Position numbers and translations under genes: made by a program. A stretch of DNA of 64,000 bases, taken from positions 1 through 64,000 of the forward strand of contig NZ_JACCBX010000017.1 of NCBI RefSeq assembly GCF_013409995.1, written 5' to 3'. Under the pieces are notes generated by a model, which saw only the letters and a list, made by a program, of their open reading frames with translations, had not been told where the DNA came from and made no database searches. The stretch comes from Neobacillus driksii (GTDB lineage: Bacteria; Bacillota; Bacilli; Bacillales; Cytobacillaceae). Shown here in pieces: positions 1-8,204 of this stretch; the first letter of the stretch is position 1; every line of letters begins with the position of its first letter.

Positions 1-84
1 GAAATAAAGGATGTATTTATTCGAGGAGACATACGAAAGCTAATTAATCGTGATCATACTTATCCTCATAAAGAAATGAGATGA
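1..84 (+). CDS. C-terminal end of a gene cut by the window edge
   Basis: Frame 1 is open from the first base to a TGA at 82-84, giving 27 residues ending YPHKEMR. A strong hairpin terminator follows within a few bases, which supports this being a genuine gene end. The fragment is too short to recognise a family. Confidence 0.45.
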   Translation, partial: EIKDVFIRGDIRKLINRDHTYPHKEMR

Positions 85-86
85 GT

Positions 87-110
87 CTGGCGGACCGCCA
101 GGCTTTTTTT
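87..110 (+). terminator. Rho-independent terminator
   Basis: CTGGCGG and CCGCCAG form a perfect GC-rich inverted repeat followed by a run of seven T. It lies just after the stop of the partial gene at the left edge. Confidence 0.85.
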
Positions 111-313
111 ACTATATTCTTTCTCTTCTTCTTCGGTTTTGCCATCATTTGGTGGTTTCTCGCCTTTTCAAACATAATTTGCTAATGGTTTATTTTTGTC
201 ATCCTATCAAAATTGGAACTACATTAGGTGCAGCTGAAGGGGGATTATTTATTATGTTAGTTGCACGTTTGAAGCAAATCAGAACAAAAAAGAAAAACCG
301 TTCAGTTGTCTGA
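104..313 (+). pseudogene. Possible remnant of a small membrane protein gene
   Basis: Two short open stretches in different frames look protein-like. About 104-172 reads as a very hydrophobic segment (FGFAIIWWFLAF). About 212-313 reads a glycine-rich helix (IGTTLGAAEGG) with a basic tail ending at a TGA. They would join with a frameshift. There is no clear start or ribosome site, so this is a weak call; the stretch may simply be intergenic. Confidence 0.25.
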
Positions 314-317
314 ACGG
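283..317 (-). terminator. Terminator for the LysE-type exporter gene
   Basis: CCGTTCAG and CTGAACGG pair around a TTGT loop at 298-317. On the minus strand the hairpin is followed by a T-rich tract (complement of the A-rich 283-297). It lies about 35 bases past the stop of the minus-strand exporter gene. Confidence 0.8.
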
Positions 318-351
318 AGAAAGTTTAATTAGGTATGTTAATAAATGAAAT

Positions 352-981
352 TTAAATCCCTGTTTTAATGCCAAAACCTACTAACATTAAGCCAGTTGAT
401 TTTTGGAATACTTTCTGGAATTTGGAGTTATTCAACCATTTTTTTGCGTAGTCAATTACATAAACAAGGGTTAGAAACCACAATACAGCAAGTAAAGTAA
501 GGATTGATGCTAACACAATCAATTGCTGATTTACATTTCCATTCAAATCGATAAATTGAGGCATGATCGTTATATAAACCAAAACAGTCTTTGGATTAAG
601 AACATTACTAAGTAATGCTTGCATAAAGGACTCTTTATTATGCCGACTTGAAGAATTGGTAGGTGCATTCGCTTGTGCTTGAATTTCCTCTAAAGAAAAC
701 ACACTTTTAGCAAAAAAACTTTTTATCCCCAAATAAATTAAGTAAGCAGCTCCCAAATATTTGATTGTACTAAAAAGAATTACTGACTTTGCAATGACAA
801 CAGATAATCCAAGAATAGCAATAAGCGTCCAAAAAGAAAGTCCCGTTGCCATTCCGAGAACCGTATAACGTCCGGCTTTTGGACCATAGCTGAGCGTGTT
901 TTTCACCAGGAGCATAGTATCTGCTCCTGGTATAACAACCATCATTGCAGCAATTGAAATGTATGTTATTAAGCTATCCAT
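352..981 (-). CDS. LysE/RhtB family amino-acid exporter
   Basis: Predicted 209-residue inner-membrane exporter of the LysE/RhtB family, which expels amino acids or related small molecules. The N-terminus contains the family signature PGADTMLLVKNTLSYGPKAG near residues 17-36, followed by hydrophobic segments around 40-60 and 64-86, a polar loop (about 90-118), and helices around 130-150 and 155-180. I start it at the ATG at 981, about ten bases after GGGAG, rather than at the in-frame codon eight residues upstream. It is divergent from a TrmB-type regulator, and the gap holds two inverted copies of a shared operator-like site, so control by that regulator is likely. The substrate cannot be told from the sequence. 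Confidence 0.85.
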   Translation of the reverse strand: MDSLITYISIAAMMVVIPGADTMLLVKNTLSYGPKAGRYTVLGMATGLSFWTLIAILGLSVVIAKSVILFSTIKYLGAAYLIYLGIKSFFAKSVFSLEEIQAQANAPTNSSSRHNKESFMQALLSNVLNPKTVLVYITIMPQFIDLNGNVNQQLIVLASILTLLAVLWFLTLVYVIDYAKKWLNNSKFQKVFQKSTGLMLVGFGIKTGI

Positions 982-1006
982 GTTGTTTCTCCCTTCCTTT
1001 TCCAAT

Positions 1007-1026
1007 AGTGACTACCAAAGTAACTA
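1007..1026. promoter_or_regulatory. Putative operator, copy 1
   Basis: The 20 bases read on the minus strand as TAGTTACTTTGGTAGTCACT. They match 17 of 20 positions of a second site at 1083-1102 in opposite orientation. It lies just upstream of the exporter start. Inference: binding site of the divergent TrmB-type regulator. Confidence 0.5.
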
Positions 1027-1082
1027 CTTATATGAGTATATCAGATGAATTTGGAAATAATCAACAGATTTTGATAAAATAT

Positions 1083-1102
1083 TAGTTACTAAGGTAGCGA
1101 CT
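1083..1102. promoter_or_regulatory. Putative operator, copy 2
   Basis: TAGTTACTAAGGTAGCGACT, the inverted counterpart of the site at 1007-1026. It is also an imperfect palindrome by itself (TTAGT..CTA/TAG..ACTAA around an AGG centre). It lies about 20 bases before the regulator start, which suggests autoregulation. Confidence 0.5.
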
Positions 1103-1122
1103 AATATTATGTTGGAGGGTTT

Positions 1123-1950
1123 ATGAAAGAAACCATTTTTGAAACATTAAAGAATCTAAATTTTACCGAATATGAAGCGAAAGCGTATCTTACCTTATTG
1201 GAGGAATCTCCATTAACTGGATATGCAGTAGCGAAAAATTCTGGTGTACCACGTTCGAGAATATATGAAGTTCTAGATAGTCTCACCATACGAGGAGATA
1301 TTCTGGTTAGTCCTGGAAACACACCACAGTATACTCCTGTTCCTGCAAAGGAGTTAATTAAAAACCGTCGAAGGGAAGCAGAAGGGAATTTTGAACTAGC
1401 AGAAAAATCATTAGCGGAGTTCGAACGTTCTGCACATGACCGTGAAAATATCTGGAATATCACGGGACGTAATGAAATACTCGATAAGGTAAAAGATTGT
1501 ATATTATCTGCAAAAAAAAGAATTCTCTTAGAGGTTTGGAAAGAGGAATTCGAAGAATTGGAGTCTGAACTAAGACATGCAGCAAAAAGAGGGGTCAACG
1601 TAACAATTATTGCTTATGGGGAAATCGCCTCCGATTTTGCTAATGTTTACCTTCATTATATGGGTCATGAAATTACAGAAGAGTATGGTGGACGATGGCT
1701 TGTTATTAGTGCAGATGATTCAGAAGTAGTAGCAGGTATTGTCTCGTTGGGCAAAGATAGCCGTGCAGCATGGACAAGGCATGTAGGTTTAGTAATGCCA
1801 ATTACAGAAGTCATGATTCATGATTTATATCTCATGGAAATTATGGAGAAACATAGAGAACTTTTAGAGGAAAGTTTTGGGGAAAACCTCGTGAATTTAC
1901 GCCATAAATTTTCTATTCACCCAGATTTTAAAAAACATTATGTAAAATAA
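1123..1950 (+). CDS. TrmB family transcriptional regulator
   Basis: A 275-residue protein with an N-terminal winged helix-turn-helix (about residues 8-75: FTEYEAKAYLTLL, then VPRSRIYEVLDSL as recognition helix). A coiled linker (about 80-110) follows, then a C-terminal effector domain resembling the phospholipase-D-like fold of TrmB proteins (about 115-245). The ATG at 1123 is preceded by GGAGG at suitable spacing. TrmB-type regulators usually sense sugars or small metabolites. Here the partner is evidently the divergent LysE/RhtB exporter, with paired operator-like sites between the two starts. Whether it represses or activates cannot be seen. Confidence 0.8.
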   Translation: MKETIFETLKNLNFTEYEAKAYLTLLEESPLTGYAVAKNSGVPRSRIYEVLDSLTIRGDILVSPGNTPQYTPVPAKELIKNRRREAEGNFELAEKSLAEFERSAHDRENIWNITGRNEILDKVKDCILSAKKRILLEVWKEEFEELESELRHAAKRGVNVTIIAYGEIASDFANVYLHYMGHEITEEYGGRWLVISADDSEVVAGIVSLGKDSRAAWTRHVGLVMPITEVMIHDLYLMEIMEKHRELLEESFGENLVNLRHKFSIHPDFKKHYVK

Positions 1951-2018
1951 ATTTGTACTATTGTCTGTTTTATACAACTTAAGAAGAACAGCATTTCTTC
2001 ATAGCAAATAGGCTGTTC

Positions 2019-2113
2019 TTATTCAACAAACGGGTAGCAAGAGTTAAAGATGGGGATTGCTGCGGCGATCCTTTTTTCTTGTTGTACTAACGTGGCAGCA
2101 TTAGTTGAAGAAG
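2019..2113. repeat. Composite interspersed repeat, copy 1
   Basis: Order: box 1 (CAACAAACGGGTAGCAAGAG), hairpin GGGATTGCTGCGGCGATCC, T-run with CTTGTTG, box 2 (ACTAACGTGGCAGCATTAGT). The same order recurs after most genes up to about 10.3 kb. The hairpin plus T-run would act as a terminator for the gene upstream. Confidence 0.7.
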
Positions 2114-2183
2114 AATTCCCCAATTATTGGTTGATTAGGTGTATAATTTAAAAAATGGAAATTGTAAGGGAGGATGGCTAGTT

Positions 2184-3101
2184 TTGACAGAACTTCAAGA
2201 ATTAGTTAGTAAATTAGACATCGAATTCGATATAAAAGCTTTTGGAAAAGATCCTTCTTTTAGTCGATTTATACCTAATGCATATGACCCTTTAGGATTT
2301 GATTGGAAATTTGCTTTTGAAAAGGAATTTGTTGAACTTTTTAATGGTCTAATGTTAAGAGGTGCTTCAAAAGTTGAAAGAGTTTTTTTGGCTGTTTTTC
2401 CAAATGAATATGTCTTGGGAAGATTTCTGGAAGAAGGTAACGAGGGAGATTTATTGTTTATGCATCATCCCTTGTTTATGGAATGTGGAGACCCTAAAGG
2501 TAAATGGGGACAAGGATTTCTTCCCATTAAAGAAAAATACATTATGCAAATGAAAAAGAAAAAACTATCCATTTACACCTGCCATATACCTATGGATTGT
2601 CATAAAAAATTAGGCACGAATGTTGCGATTGCCAGAGCATTAAAAGCTGGAATTATTGAGAGAGAATTATTAACTGAAATTAATAATGATTTTTTACTAG
2701 TATGTAATATTGAAAAAACAAACACTGATGAATTAGTGTCAACATTGAAAGGTATTTTTGAAGTTCCCTATGTTGATTTTGAAGGTAAAAATCTAAATGA
2801 AATTCAAAGAATAGCAATTGTTGCTGGTTGTGGGGACAAAGTTGATTGGATGAAGGAAGCAGAGAGAAATGGCGTTCAAGCATATATTACAGGTGAAGTT
2901 CATTGCCATATTGATAACGATTATGGAAAACAAAGATACAAAGAAATGATGGAGTATGCTTCAAAAACATCAATGTCGCTTATAGGTGTTTCCCACTCTG
3001 CTTCAGAATATCTTGTTCATAAAACTTTGATGAAAAATTGGTTTGAAAATAACTTTGATATTAAAACGGTTTTAATTCCACAGGAAAAATGGTGGTTATA
3101 A
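2184..3101 (+). CDS. NIF3-like dinuclear metal-centre protein
   Basis: A 305-residue member of the NIF3/YbgI (DUF34) family, toroidal hexamers with a two-metal site and no settled biochemical role. Expected metal-site motifs are visible: MHHPLF near residue 93, HIPMDCH near 134, TGEVHCH near 248 and VSHSASE near 281. I start at the TTG at 2184, ten bases after GGGAGG, because the upstream ATG overlaps that ribosome site. The protein lacks the extra inserted domain of longer bacterial homologues. It stands alone, flanked on both sides by copies of the composite repeat. Older annotations call this family GTP cyclohydrolase I type 2, which should not be taken as established here. Confidence 0.75.
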   Translation: MTELQELVSKLDIEFDIKAFGKDPSFSRFIPNAYDPLGFDWKFAFEKEFVELFNGLMLRGASKVERVFLAVFPNEYVLGRFLEEGNEGDLLFMHHPLFMECGDPKGKWGQGFLPIKEKYIMQMKKKKLSIYTCHIPMDCHKKLGTNVAIARALKAGIIERELLTEINNDFLLVCNIEKTNTDELVSTLKGIFEVPYVDFEGKNLNEIQRIAIVAGCGDKVDWMKEAERNGVQAYITGEVHCHIDNDYGKQRYKEMMEYASKTSMSLIGVSHSASEYLVHKTLMKNWFENNFDIKTVLIPQEKWWL

Positions 3102-3174
3102 ACAATGTGGAAAATGTTTAATACAAGGACTTTTTTTCATCTTTAGCATACGAGTGATTGAGTTCAATATATTA

Positions 3175-3232
3175 GGGTCCTACGGCAGCCATTTTTCTTC
3201 TTGAACTAAAGTGGCAGGTTAGTGTAAGAATG
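3175..3232. repeat. Composite interspersed repeat, copy 2 (shortened)
   Basis: Degenerate hairpin around GGGTCCTACGGCAGCC, then a T-run and box 2 (GAACTAAAGTGGCAGGTTAG). Box 1 is not recognisable. Confidence 0.6.
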
Positions 3233-3329
3233 AAGGGTTTTTATAGATAAGTATAGAACTGTAAAATTATGAGAAAGTTTCTAATTTAATTCATCTAAAA
3301 AATCTATAATTTTTATTGGAGGATTTCAA

Positions 3330-3587
3330 ATGAGTAAGAAAAAATTCTATTTAATAGGTTTTTTAATTACTATTGCTTGTGCTTTTATCCCTTATCCTTA
3401 TGGGGAGAAATTAGAATCCCAACAATCAACTGGTTTTCCAGCACAAGTATTCGATTTTTATACTATTGATAAGTTTCAATTTGGTTTTCAACTGTTGGGT
3501 TTTATATTTAACTTTTTCTTTTTTTACTTTTTTTTTTTTTTATTAGTGAAATTATCTTCAAAGTTTTTCGGCAAAAAAAATTTATAA
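3330..3587 (+). CDS. Small two-helix membrane protein
   Basis: 85 residues, unknown family. A hydrophobic segment at residues 6-22 is followed by a polar loop and a very phenylalanine-rich second helix (about 52-73), then a basic tail. TTGGAGG lies nine bases before the ATG, so translation is likely. The second helix is encoded by long T-runs, including 14 consecutive T at 3528-3541, which could slip. Copies of the composite repeat lie on both sides. Confidence 0.55.
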   Translation: MSKKKFYLIGFLITIACAFIPYPYGEKLESQQSTGFPAQVFDFYTIDKFQFGFQLLGFIFNFFFFYFFFFLLVKLSSKFFGKKNL

Positions 3588-3600
3588 TCTCTAGTCTATA

Positions 3601-3662
3601 AGCTAAGCTGTTGCAGCGGCAACATCTTGTTGCTTTTGAGCTAACGAAGCAGGTTAGTGGAA
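3601..3662. repeat. Composite interspersed repeat, copy 3
   Basis: Hairpin GTTGC-AGCG-GCAAC, then TCTTGTTGC with T-run, then box 2 (GAGCTAACGAAGCAGGTTAG). It follows the small membrane protein gene directly. Confidence 0.65.
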
Positions 3663-3858
3663 TAAAAAAAGTGAATTAATCCCTTATTATCTGTATTATG
3701 TTAACTGCATAAAGCAGTTGTATAGGGATAATAAAGCTGTTTAATTTGCAATTATTTTGCGGTAAAGAAATTAAATATCAAAAATAAAGGAAATATTTTC
3801 TTGACAGTCGAATATTAGGCAAGAACCATAATTAACTATTCCGATGAGGAGGATTCTT

Positions 3859-4368
3859 GTGCGTCCACGACCATTATTTATTGAAAATCCAGAGCATGCT
3901 AGGTTTGTTAGTCTTGTGCCAGATGGAGATATTGAAGAAATTCTTAGTAAGCAACGAACTAAGACCATTACCCTCTTAAGCAGCGTATCAGAGGATTCAG
4001 CGAGGAAGGCTTACGCACCAGGTAAATGGACTTTAAAAGAAGTGATTGGGCATATGACTGACTCGGAACGTGTGATGTCGTATCGAATGCTTGCCATTGC
4101 ACGAAATGAAAGTGCACAACTCCCAGCAATGGAACAGGATCAATACGTTTCTGCGGCAAACTTCAACAAATTATCCTGGGAGCAGTTACTAGCAGGTTTT
4201 GACACGGTACGCTCCAACACGTTAAGCCTTATTTCAACCATTGATGATGCAGCGTGGGTTCGTAATGGAACTGTAATGAACAGCCCAGTTTCGGTAGGTA
4301 CCATTGCATATGGCATTGCCGGGCATGAGTTACACCATATGAAAGTGATTAGTGATAAATACTTATAA
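3859..4368 (+). CDS. DinB/YfiT-like family protein
   Basis: 169-residue four-helix-bundle protein of the DinB (damage-inducible/thiol transferase-like) superfamily. It carries the metal-binding histidine pattern GHMTDSE near residue 65 and HELHHMK near 158, and the typical PGKWTLKEV segment before the first histidine. Members bind a divalent metal; some use bacillithiol or mycothiol, but the substrate here is unknown. The GTG at 3859 sits six bases after GAGGAGG and is preferred over the ATG at 3844, which overlaps the ribosome site. Confidence 0.8.
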   Translation: MRPRPLFIENPEHARFVSLVPDGDIEEILSKQRTKTITLLSSVSEDSARKAYAPGKWTLKEVIGHMTDSERVMSYRMLAIARNESAQLPAMEQDQYVSAANFNKLSWEQLLAGFDTVRSNTLSLISTIDDAAWVRNGTVMNSPVSVGTIAYGIAGHELHHMKVISDKYL

Positions 4369-4385
4369 GTCTTTTTCTATTAATG

Positions 4386-4429
4386 AAAAAACCTAATTTC
4401 TCATTTTATGCTGAAAAATTAGGTTTTTT
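4386..4429. terminator. Bidirectional intrinsic terminator
   Basis: AAAAAACCTAATTT and AAATTAGGTTTTTT form a perfect 14-base stem with A-run and T-run at the ends. It closes the DinB gene. Confidence 0.85.
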
Positions 4430-4528
4430 AATATTGAAACTTCATTAACGTTGTATAACTGCATTTTCCTGACGCTACCCCTTTTAGCGAATTTACTATA
4501 CTATCAATCAGAACAAAGGAGATAATTT

Positions 4529-4732
4529 ATGTTGGATTAAGAAAAAAAAGAAAAAATCATTGCCTTAGTTGAGTCAGATGGTAAGAAGCATTGAAATGAT
4601 GACCGCCGCTTATTTAGAAATGGCAAAAGACGGAACAGGTGACTTTATAAGCGATAAATGTGTAGATGAACTAATAAGATATTAAATAATATCCCTGGAC
4701 CAGATATACTAAAAGAGATGTATAAGAAATAG
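4529..4732 (+). pseudogene. Decayed short gene of unknown function
   Basis: An ATG at 4529 follows AAAGGAG but meets a stop after three codons (MLD*). The reading continues as EKKEKIIALVESDG, shifts frame to RSIEMMTAAYLEMAKDGTGD (to about 4677), then shifts again to NNIPGPDILKEMYKK, ending in TAG at 4730-4732. The three pieces join into one plausible small helical protein of about 65 residues, so this looks like a gene with one nonsense change and two frameshifts. I do not recognise the family. Confidence 0.5.
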
Positions 4733-4752
4733 CAACAAGAGAATTAAATAAA

Positions 4753-4836
4753 ACTTCTTCTTCAACTAACGGGGGCGATGCTTCAATAACGAAGGATCGT
4801 TTTTGCCCTATTGAAGTAGCGGGTGAGTTTAATGAA
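4753..4836. repeat. Composite interspersed repeat, copy 4 (divergent)
   Basis: CTTCAACTAACGGGGGCGAT (box), a weak hairpin CGAAGGATCG with T-run, then GAAGTAGCGGGTGAGTTTAA as second box. It follows the decayed gene. Confidence 0.55.
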
Positions 4837-4894
4837 AAAAGCAAAAATCTAAGGGATATTTGATAACAAAATTTCCTTTGTTACAACTACCATG

Positions 4895-4950
4895 TTGACA
4901 AATATCTATTTCACATATAGCATTAATAGTCCTGTCAACAGAATGTTGAC
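4895..4950 (+). promoter_or_regulatory. Promoter and inverted repeat upstream of cytidine deaminase
   Basis: TTGACA at 4895-4900 is a consensus -35 box, but only a weak -10 (TATAGC-like) lies 15-18 bases on. Downstream a perfect inverted repeat GTCAAC-agaat-GTTGAC occupies 4934-4950, overlapping the expected transcript start and placed like an operator. Confidence 0.4.
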
Positions 4951-4997
4951 GTTTAGGGAACTTTGAAAAGTTCATTCTTAAAAAAAGGGTGGATAAT

Positions 4998-5396
4998 ATG
5001 AATAAAGAGCTATTAATGGAAAGTGCACGTCAGATGAAAGCCAAAGCATACGTACCTTATTCCAAGTTTCCAGTTGGAGTAGCATTATTACTAAAAGATG
5101 GTACTGTAATTAATGGAGTAAACGTTGAAAATGTTTCACTAGGTGCAACTAATTGTGCTGAGAGAACAGCTATTTTTACCGCAATATCAAATGGTTATAA
5201 AAAAGGTGACTTTCAGGCTATAGCTGTTGCAGGTGATACGGTAGACTTTCTTCCGCCTTGCAGCATTTGCAGACAAGTTTTAGCAGAATTTTGTTCACCT
5301 GAAATGCCAGTTTATCTAACTAACGAGAAGAAAGATATATTAGAATTGACCTTAAAGGAATTGCTACCTTACGCATTTACAGATTTAGAAATGTAA
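4998..5396 (+). CDS. cdd: Cytidine deaminase
   Basis: 132-residue homotetrameric-type cytidine deaminase, converting cytidine or deoxycytidine to the uridine form in pyrimidine salvage. Zinc and catalytic motifs are intact: NCAERTA (Cys ligand and catalytic Glu) near residue 51 and PCSICRQV (two Cys ligands) near 86. The substrate loop FPVGVALLLKDG and NVENVSLG are also present. I chose the ATG at 4998 with AAAGGGTGG just upstream; an in-frame GTG lies three codons earlier. In Bacillus the gene usually sits with era; here it is isolated among repeat-flanked single genes, so it may be an extra copy. Confidence 0.92.
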   Translation: MNKELLMESARQMKAKAYVPYSKFPVGVALLLKDGTVINGVNVENVSLGATNCAERTAIFTAISNGYKKGDFQAIAVAGDTVDFLPPCSICRQVLAEFCSPEMPVYLTNEKKDILELTLKELLPYAFTDLEM

Positions 5397-5413
5397 ATGT
5401 AAAAATAGAAAAT

Positions 5414-5501
5414 GCTTATTGAACTAACTCATTGGTGGCAGAGTCTAATTTAAATAGAAAAGTCGATTCCCTGTGATGACTGGGAATCGGCTTTTTTATA
5501 G
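5414..5501. repeat. Composite interspersed repeat, copy 5, with cdd terminator
   Basis: Box 1 (CTTATTGAACTAACTCATTG) is followed by the hairpin GATTCCC...GGGAATC and a T-run (5463-5497), which terminates cdd. Box 2 is not clear. Confidence 0.65.
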
Positions 5502-5601
5502 GTTAAAGCCTCATTATTTTTGTAAATCTGCATTTTCCTGACCTATCCTTAAAGAGAACACAATTTTATCAGTAAAACTTTAAGTTTGTGATTAAATTCA
5601 C

Positions 5602-5694
5602 TTAACCTAAAGGGTGTGTTAACGAAAGATCGGAGCTGTCATTTTGACAACTTTTACTTATTGAGCTAACGGGGCAGCATTCCTGTAATAAAGG
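5602..5694. repeat. Composite interspersed repeat, copy 6
   Basis: AACCTAAAGGGTGTGTTAAC (box 1), weak hairpin around GAGCTGTCATTTTGACAAC, CTTATTGA, then GCTAACGGGGCAGCATT (box 2). It stands directly before another copy with no gene between them. Confidence 0.6.
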
Positions 5695-5720
5695 ATAATT
5701 TTAAAGGTTGTGAAGTTATT

Positions 5721-5816
5721 CACTTAAAGAAACGGGGGCAAGAGTTTAAGAACTGGCTGCTGTTCCAGCTGGTCTTTTTTCTTCCTCAACTAAAGATGCA
5801 GATTAGTGGAAGATGA
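5721..5816. repeat. Composite interspersed repeat, copy 7
   Basis: Box 1 (AAACGGGGGCAAGAGTTTAA), hairpin CTGGCTGCTGTTCCAGCTGG, TTTTTTCTTCCTC, then box 2 (AACTAAAGATGCAGATTAGT). In tandem with copy 6. Confidence 0.7.
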
Positions 5817-5928
5817 GTTGCTTAACCTCCCTCCTTTATCTGTACCTTATAAAAAATAAAAAACTGTCATTTTAATGCAGGACAGTTTGTTTATATAATC
5901 GTACCAAAGAAAAAAGGAGAGAAGAATT

Positions 5929-6510
5929 ATGGAGATAACACCAGTAGTATTAATAGGAGATAGAGTAAAGATACAACCTATGGAGGATTATCACGTACAG
6001 GAATTATTTGATGCGGGAAACAATCCAGATATATGGGCACACATGCCAATGAAAGTTCAATCGATTGAAGATATGAAGTATCTTGTGAATGGAGCACTTC
6101 AAGCGAGAGAGCAAGGAAGCGAATTTCCTTTTGTTATCTTCGATAAGGATTAGGGAAAAATTGTGGGTAGCACTCGTTTTCTTAATATATCCATACCAAA
6201 CCGTAACTTGGAAATTGGGTGGACATGGCTGTCTCCAACTGTTTGGCGAACTAGAATAAATACAGAATGTAAGTATCTTCTTTTGAAACACTGCTTTGAG
6301 ACACTTGAGACAATTCGTGTTCAGTTAAAAACAGATAGTCGAAATGTGCGGTCTCAGCAGGCAATTGAACGGCTGGGTGCGGTAAAAGAAGGAGTGCTTC
6401 GGAATCATATGGTTATGCCTAACGGTTATTTAAGAGACTCTGTGTATTACAGTGTAATCGACCAAGAATGGGTGCTAGTGAAGGACAAATTGGAGAGTAT
6501 GCTACAATAA
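5929..6510 (+). pseudogene. GNAT acetyltransferase gene with in-frame TAG
   Basis: The reading frame encodes a RimJ/RimL-type N-acetyltransferase of about 193 residues, interrupted by one TAG at 6151-6153 (FVIFDKD*GKIVGSTRF). The frame is identical on both sides. The C-terminal half carries the expected features: RNLEIGWTWLSPTVWRT, then TDSRNVRSQQAIERLGA (acetyl-CoA binding region) and the family end NGYLRDSVYYSVI. The ATG at 5929 has AGGAG upstream. Either a nonsense pseudogene or a readthrough case; the TAG lies before the core acetyl-CoA site, so a terminated product would be inactive. Confidence 0.75.
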
Positions 6511-6530
6511 TCCCGTATCTTCGAAGTGTT

Positions 6531-6624
6531 GCTTATCAAACTAAAGGGTGCTTTAACTTAACAACGGAGGTAGCTGCGGCACCTCCTTTTTCTTATTGAA
6601 CAAACGGAGCAGTTTTCTTGAACA
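6531..6624. repeat. Composite interspersed repeat, copy 8
   Basis: Box 1 (AAACTAAAGGGTGCTTTAAC), hairpin GGAGGTAGCTGCGGCACCTC, TTTTTCTTATTG, box 2 (AACAAACGGAGCAGTTTTCT). One of the best conserved copies; it terminates the acetyltransferase transcript. Confidence 0.75.
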
Positions 6625-6676
6625 ATTACGACCCTAAAAAATATACATATAATAATAATTGTAAATGGGGGATGTA

Positions 6677-7843
6677 ATGGGCTTGCAAGGGAAAGTCAGT
6701 TTAAGTGTTGGTTGGATAACTTTGTTTCTAATGGGTACAGATTTGTTTGTAGTATCCCCGTTACTGCCGTTCATTTCGGAAGCGTATAGTGTTAGTTCAG
6801 CGATGACAGGATGGATGGTAACTGTTTTTGCTGTAACATATGCTATTGCAGCACCTTTCTTTGGTTGGGCTTCAGATAAAAATGGAAGAGGGATTTTTAT
6901 TACATTTGGATTATTGTTATTTTCCTTTTCTAATGCCTTAACTGCTTTTTCACCTTCTTTTACCTGGTTAATCATTAGTCGTATTTTAGCTGGTTTGGCG
7001 GTTGCTGCAATCACTCCTTTAATTTATGCCATTATTGGGGATATTGCACCATCAAATCGGAGAGGAACTTGGCTTTCTATTGTTGTTTCAGGACATTTAA
7101 CAGCTCTTTGAGCAGGAGCACCAATCGGTACGTTACTAGAGAATTTTCTTGGTTGGCGTTCAGTATTTGTTGTAATGGCTATTATAGGGACTTTATTGGC
7201 GGCAGTAAATTTCAAAGCGTGGAAATATGTTCCTGGAAGGAATGTAACAAAAAATCTATTAGAAGGAAATCTGCCAAGAATACTTGGTTCAGTAAGTGTT
7301 ACCACCATTTGGGCGATTTCAATGTATGCTCTTTATGTTTACTTAGGTGCGGCTCTTTATTCCGAAAATAGATTCACATCATCAGAAATCGCATTAGCTG
7401 TTACTTTTTATGGTATTGGTGCTGTTTTAGGAAGTCTTATAAGTGAACAATTCACAGACAGGTTTGGAGAAAAGAAGATTTCTAAAGCTACGCTAATTTT
7501 ATTAACCCTTATACTCGTTTGTTTAGGAATATTCTTCTCATCTGGGGATTGGATTTATTTCTTTCTGTTTATATGGGCTTTGGTTGGGTATGCAGGATTT
7601 ACATCATACCAAGCACGATTAACAGTCGAATATTCCAAGGAACGAGGAATTGTTATGGCGTGGAATAATACGGCTCTGTATATTGGTATTACCATTGGTT
7701 CAATCATTGGTGGTTATGTCATATCTAATTGGGGTTATCCTTTCCTGCCATATGTTTGTAGCATTGCAGCAATTATTAGTTTTGTCCTTAGTAACCAGAA
7801 AGTCCAAGAAACAAAAAAGGAATCAGCTTTTTCAGATACATGA
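6677..7843 (+). pseudogene. MFS transporter gene with in-frame TGA
   Basis: The frame from the ATG at 6677 (GGGGG five bases upstream) to the TAG-type end at 7843 encodes a 388-codon major facilitator superfamily drug or sugar efflux protein. It has the 12-helix pattern, PLLPFISEAYSV in helix 1 and the GWASDKNGRG loop 2-3 signature. It is split by a single TGA at 7109-7111 (SGHLTAL*AGAPIGTLL), with the frame kept on both sides. The position often holds Trp in relatives, so a TGG-to-TGA change is the simplest reading. Without readthrough only helices 1-5 would be made. Confidence 0.8.
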
Positions 7844-7865
7844 CCTCAGTAATGAAGCTTTTTGT

Positions 7866-7953
7866 GGAACGAACGGGTGCAATACTTAAAGATGAGATCG
7901 CTGCGGCGATCTTTTTGCTTGTTCAGCTAACGGAGCAGTATAGTTTAACAAGG
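7866..7953. repeat. Composite interspersed repeat, copy 9
   Basis: Box 1 (GGAACGAACGGGTGCAATAC), perfect hairpin AGATCGC-TGCG-GCGATCT, TTTTGCTTGTTC, box 2 (AGCTAACGGAGCAGTATAGT). It follows the MFS gene. Confidence 0.75.
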
Positions 7954-8009
7954 AATACATATGGATTTATTGAATAATTATAGATATTTAAAAGTAAGGG
8001 GGAGGGCAA

Positions 8010-8204
8010 ATGAGACGGTATTTTAGCCTTTTTTTGCTTACGATATTAGTAGCTGTTGTATTATTTTTTACATTACCGTTGTTGGTTGGCGGTATATTTG
8101 GTGAAGTTGAGATTATTGTAGGAACAATTTTAATATTATTAGGATCTTTTATAATAACCCAGTTATTTTACATTATTGATTTATTAAAAAACAAAAGTAG
8201 ATAG
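8010..8204 (+). CDS. Small two-helix membrane protein
   Basis: 64 residues: basic start MRRYFS, hydrophobic helix at 5-31, short acidic turn (GEVE), second helix at 34-57, basic tail KNKSR. GGGGAGGG lies seven bases before the ATG. No family recognised. It is a single-gene unit bounded by copies of the composite repeat. Confidence 0.6.
   Translation: MRRYFSLFLLTILVAVVLFFTLPLLVGGIFGEVEIIVGTILILLGSFIITQLFYIIDLLKNKSR

Noticed and set aside
7109..7111. Selenocysteine at the in-frame TGA of the MFS gene
   Set aside because: MFS transporters are not known selenoproteins, no SECIS-like hairpin was evident just downstream, and no sel genes are present; a Trp-to-stop change is simpler.
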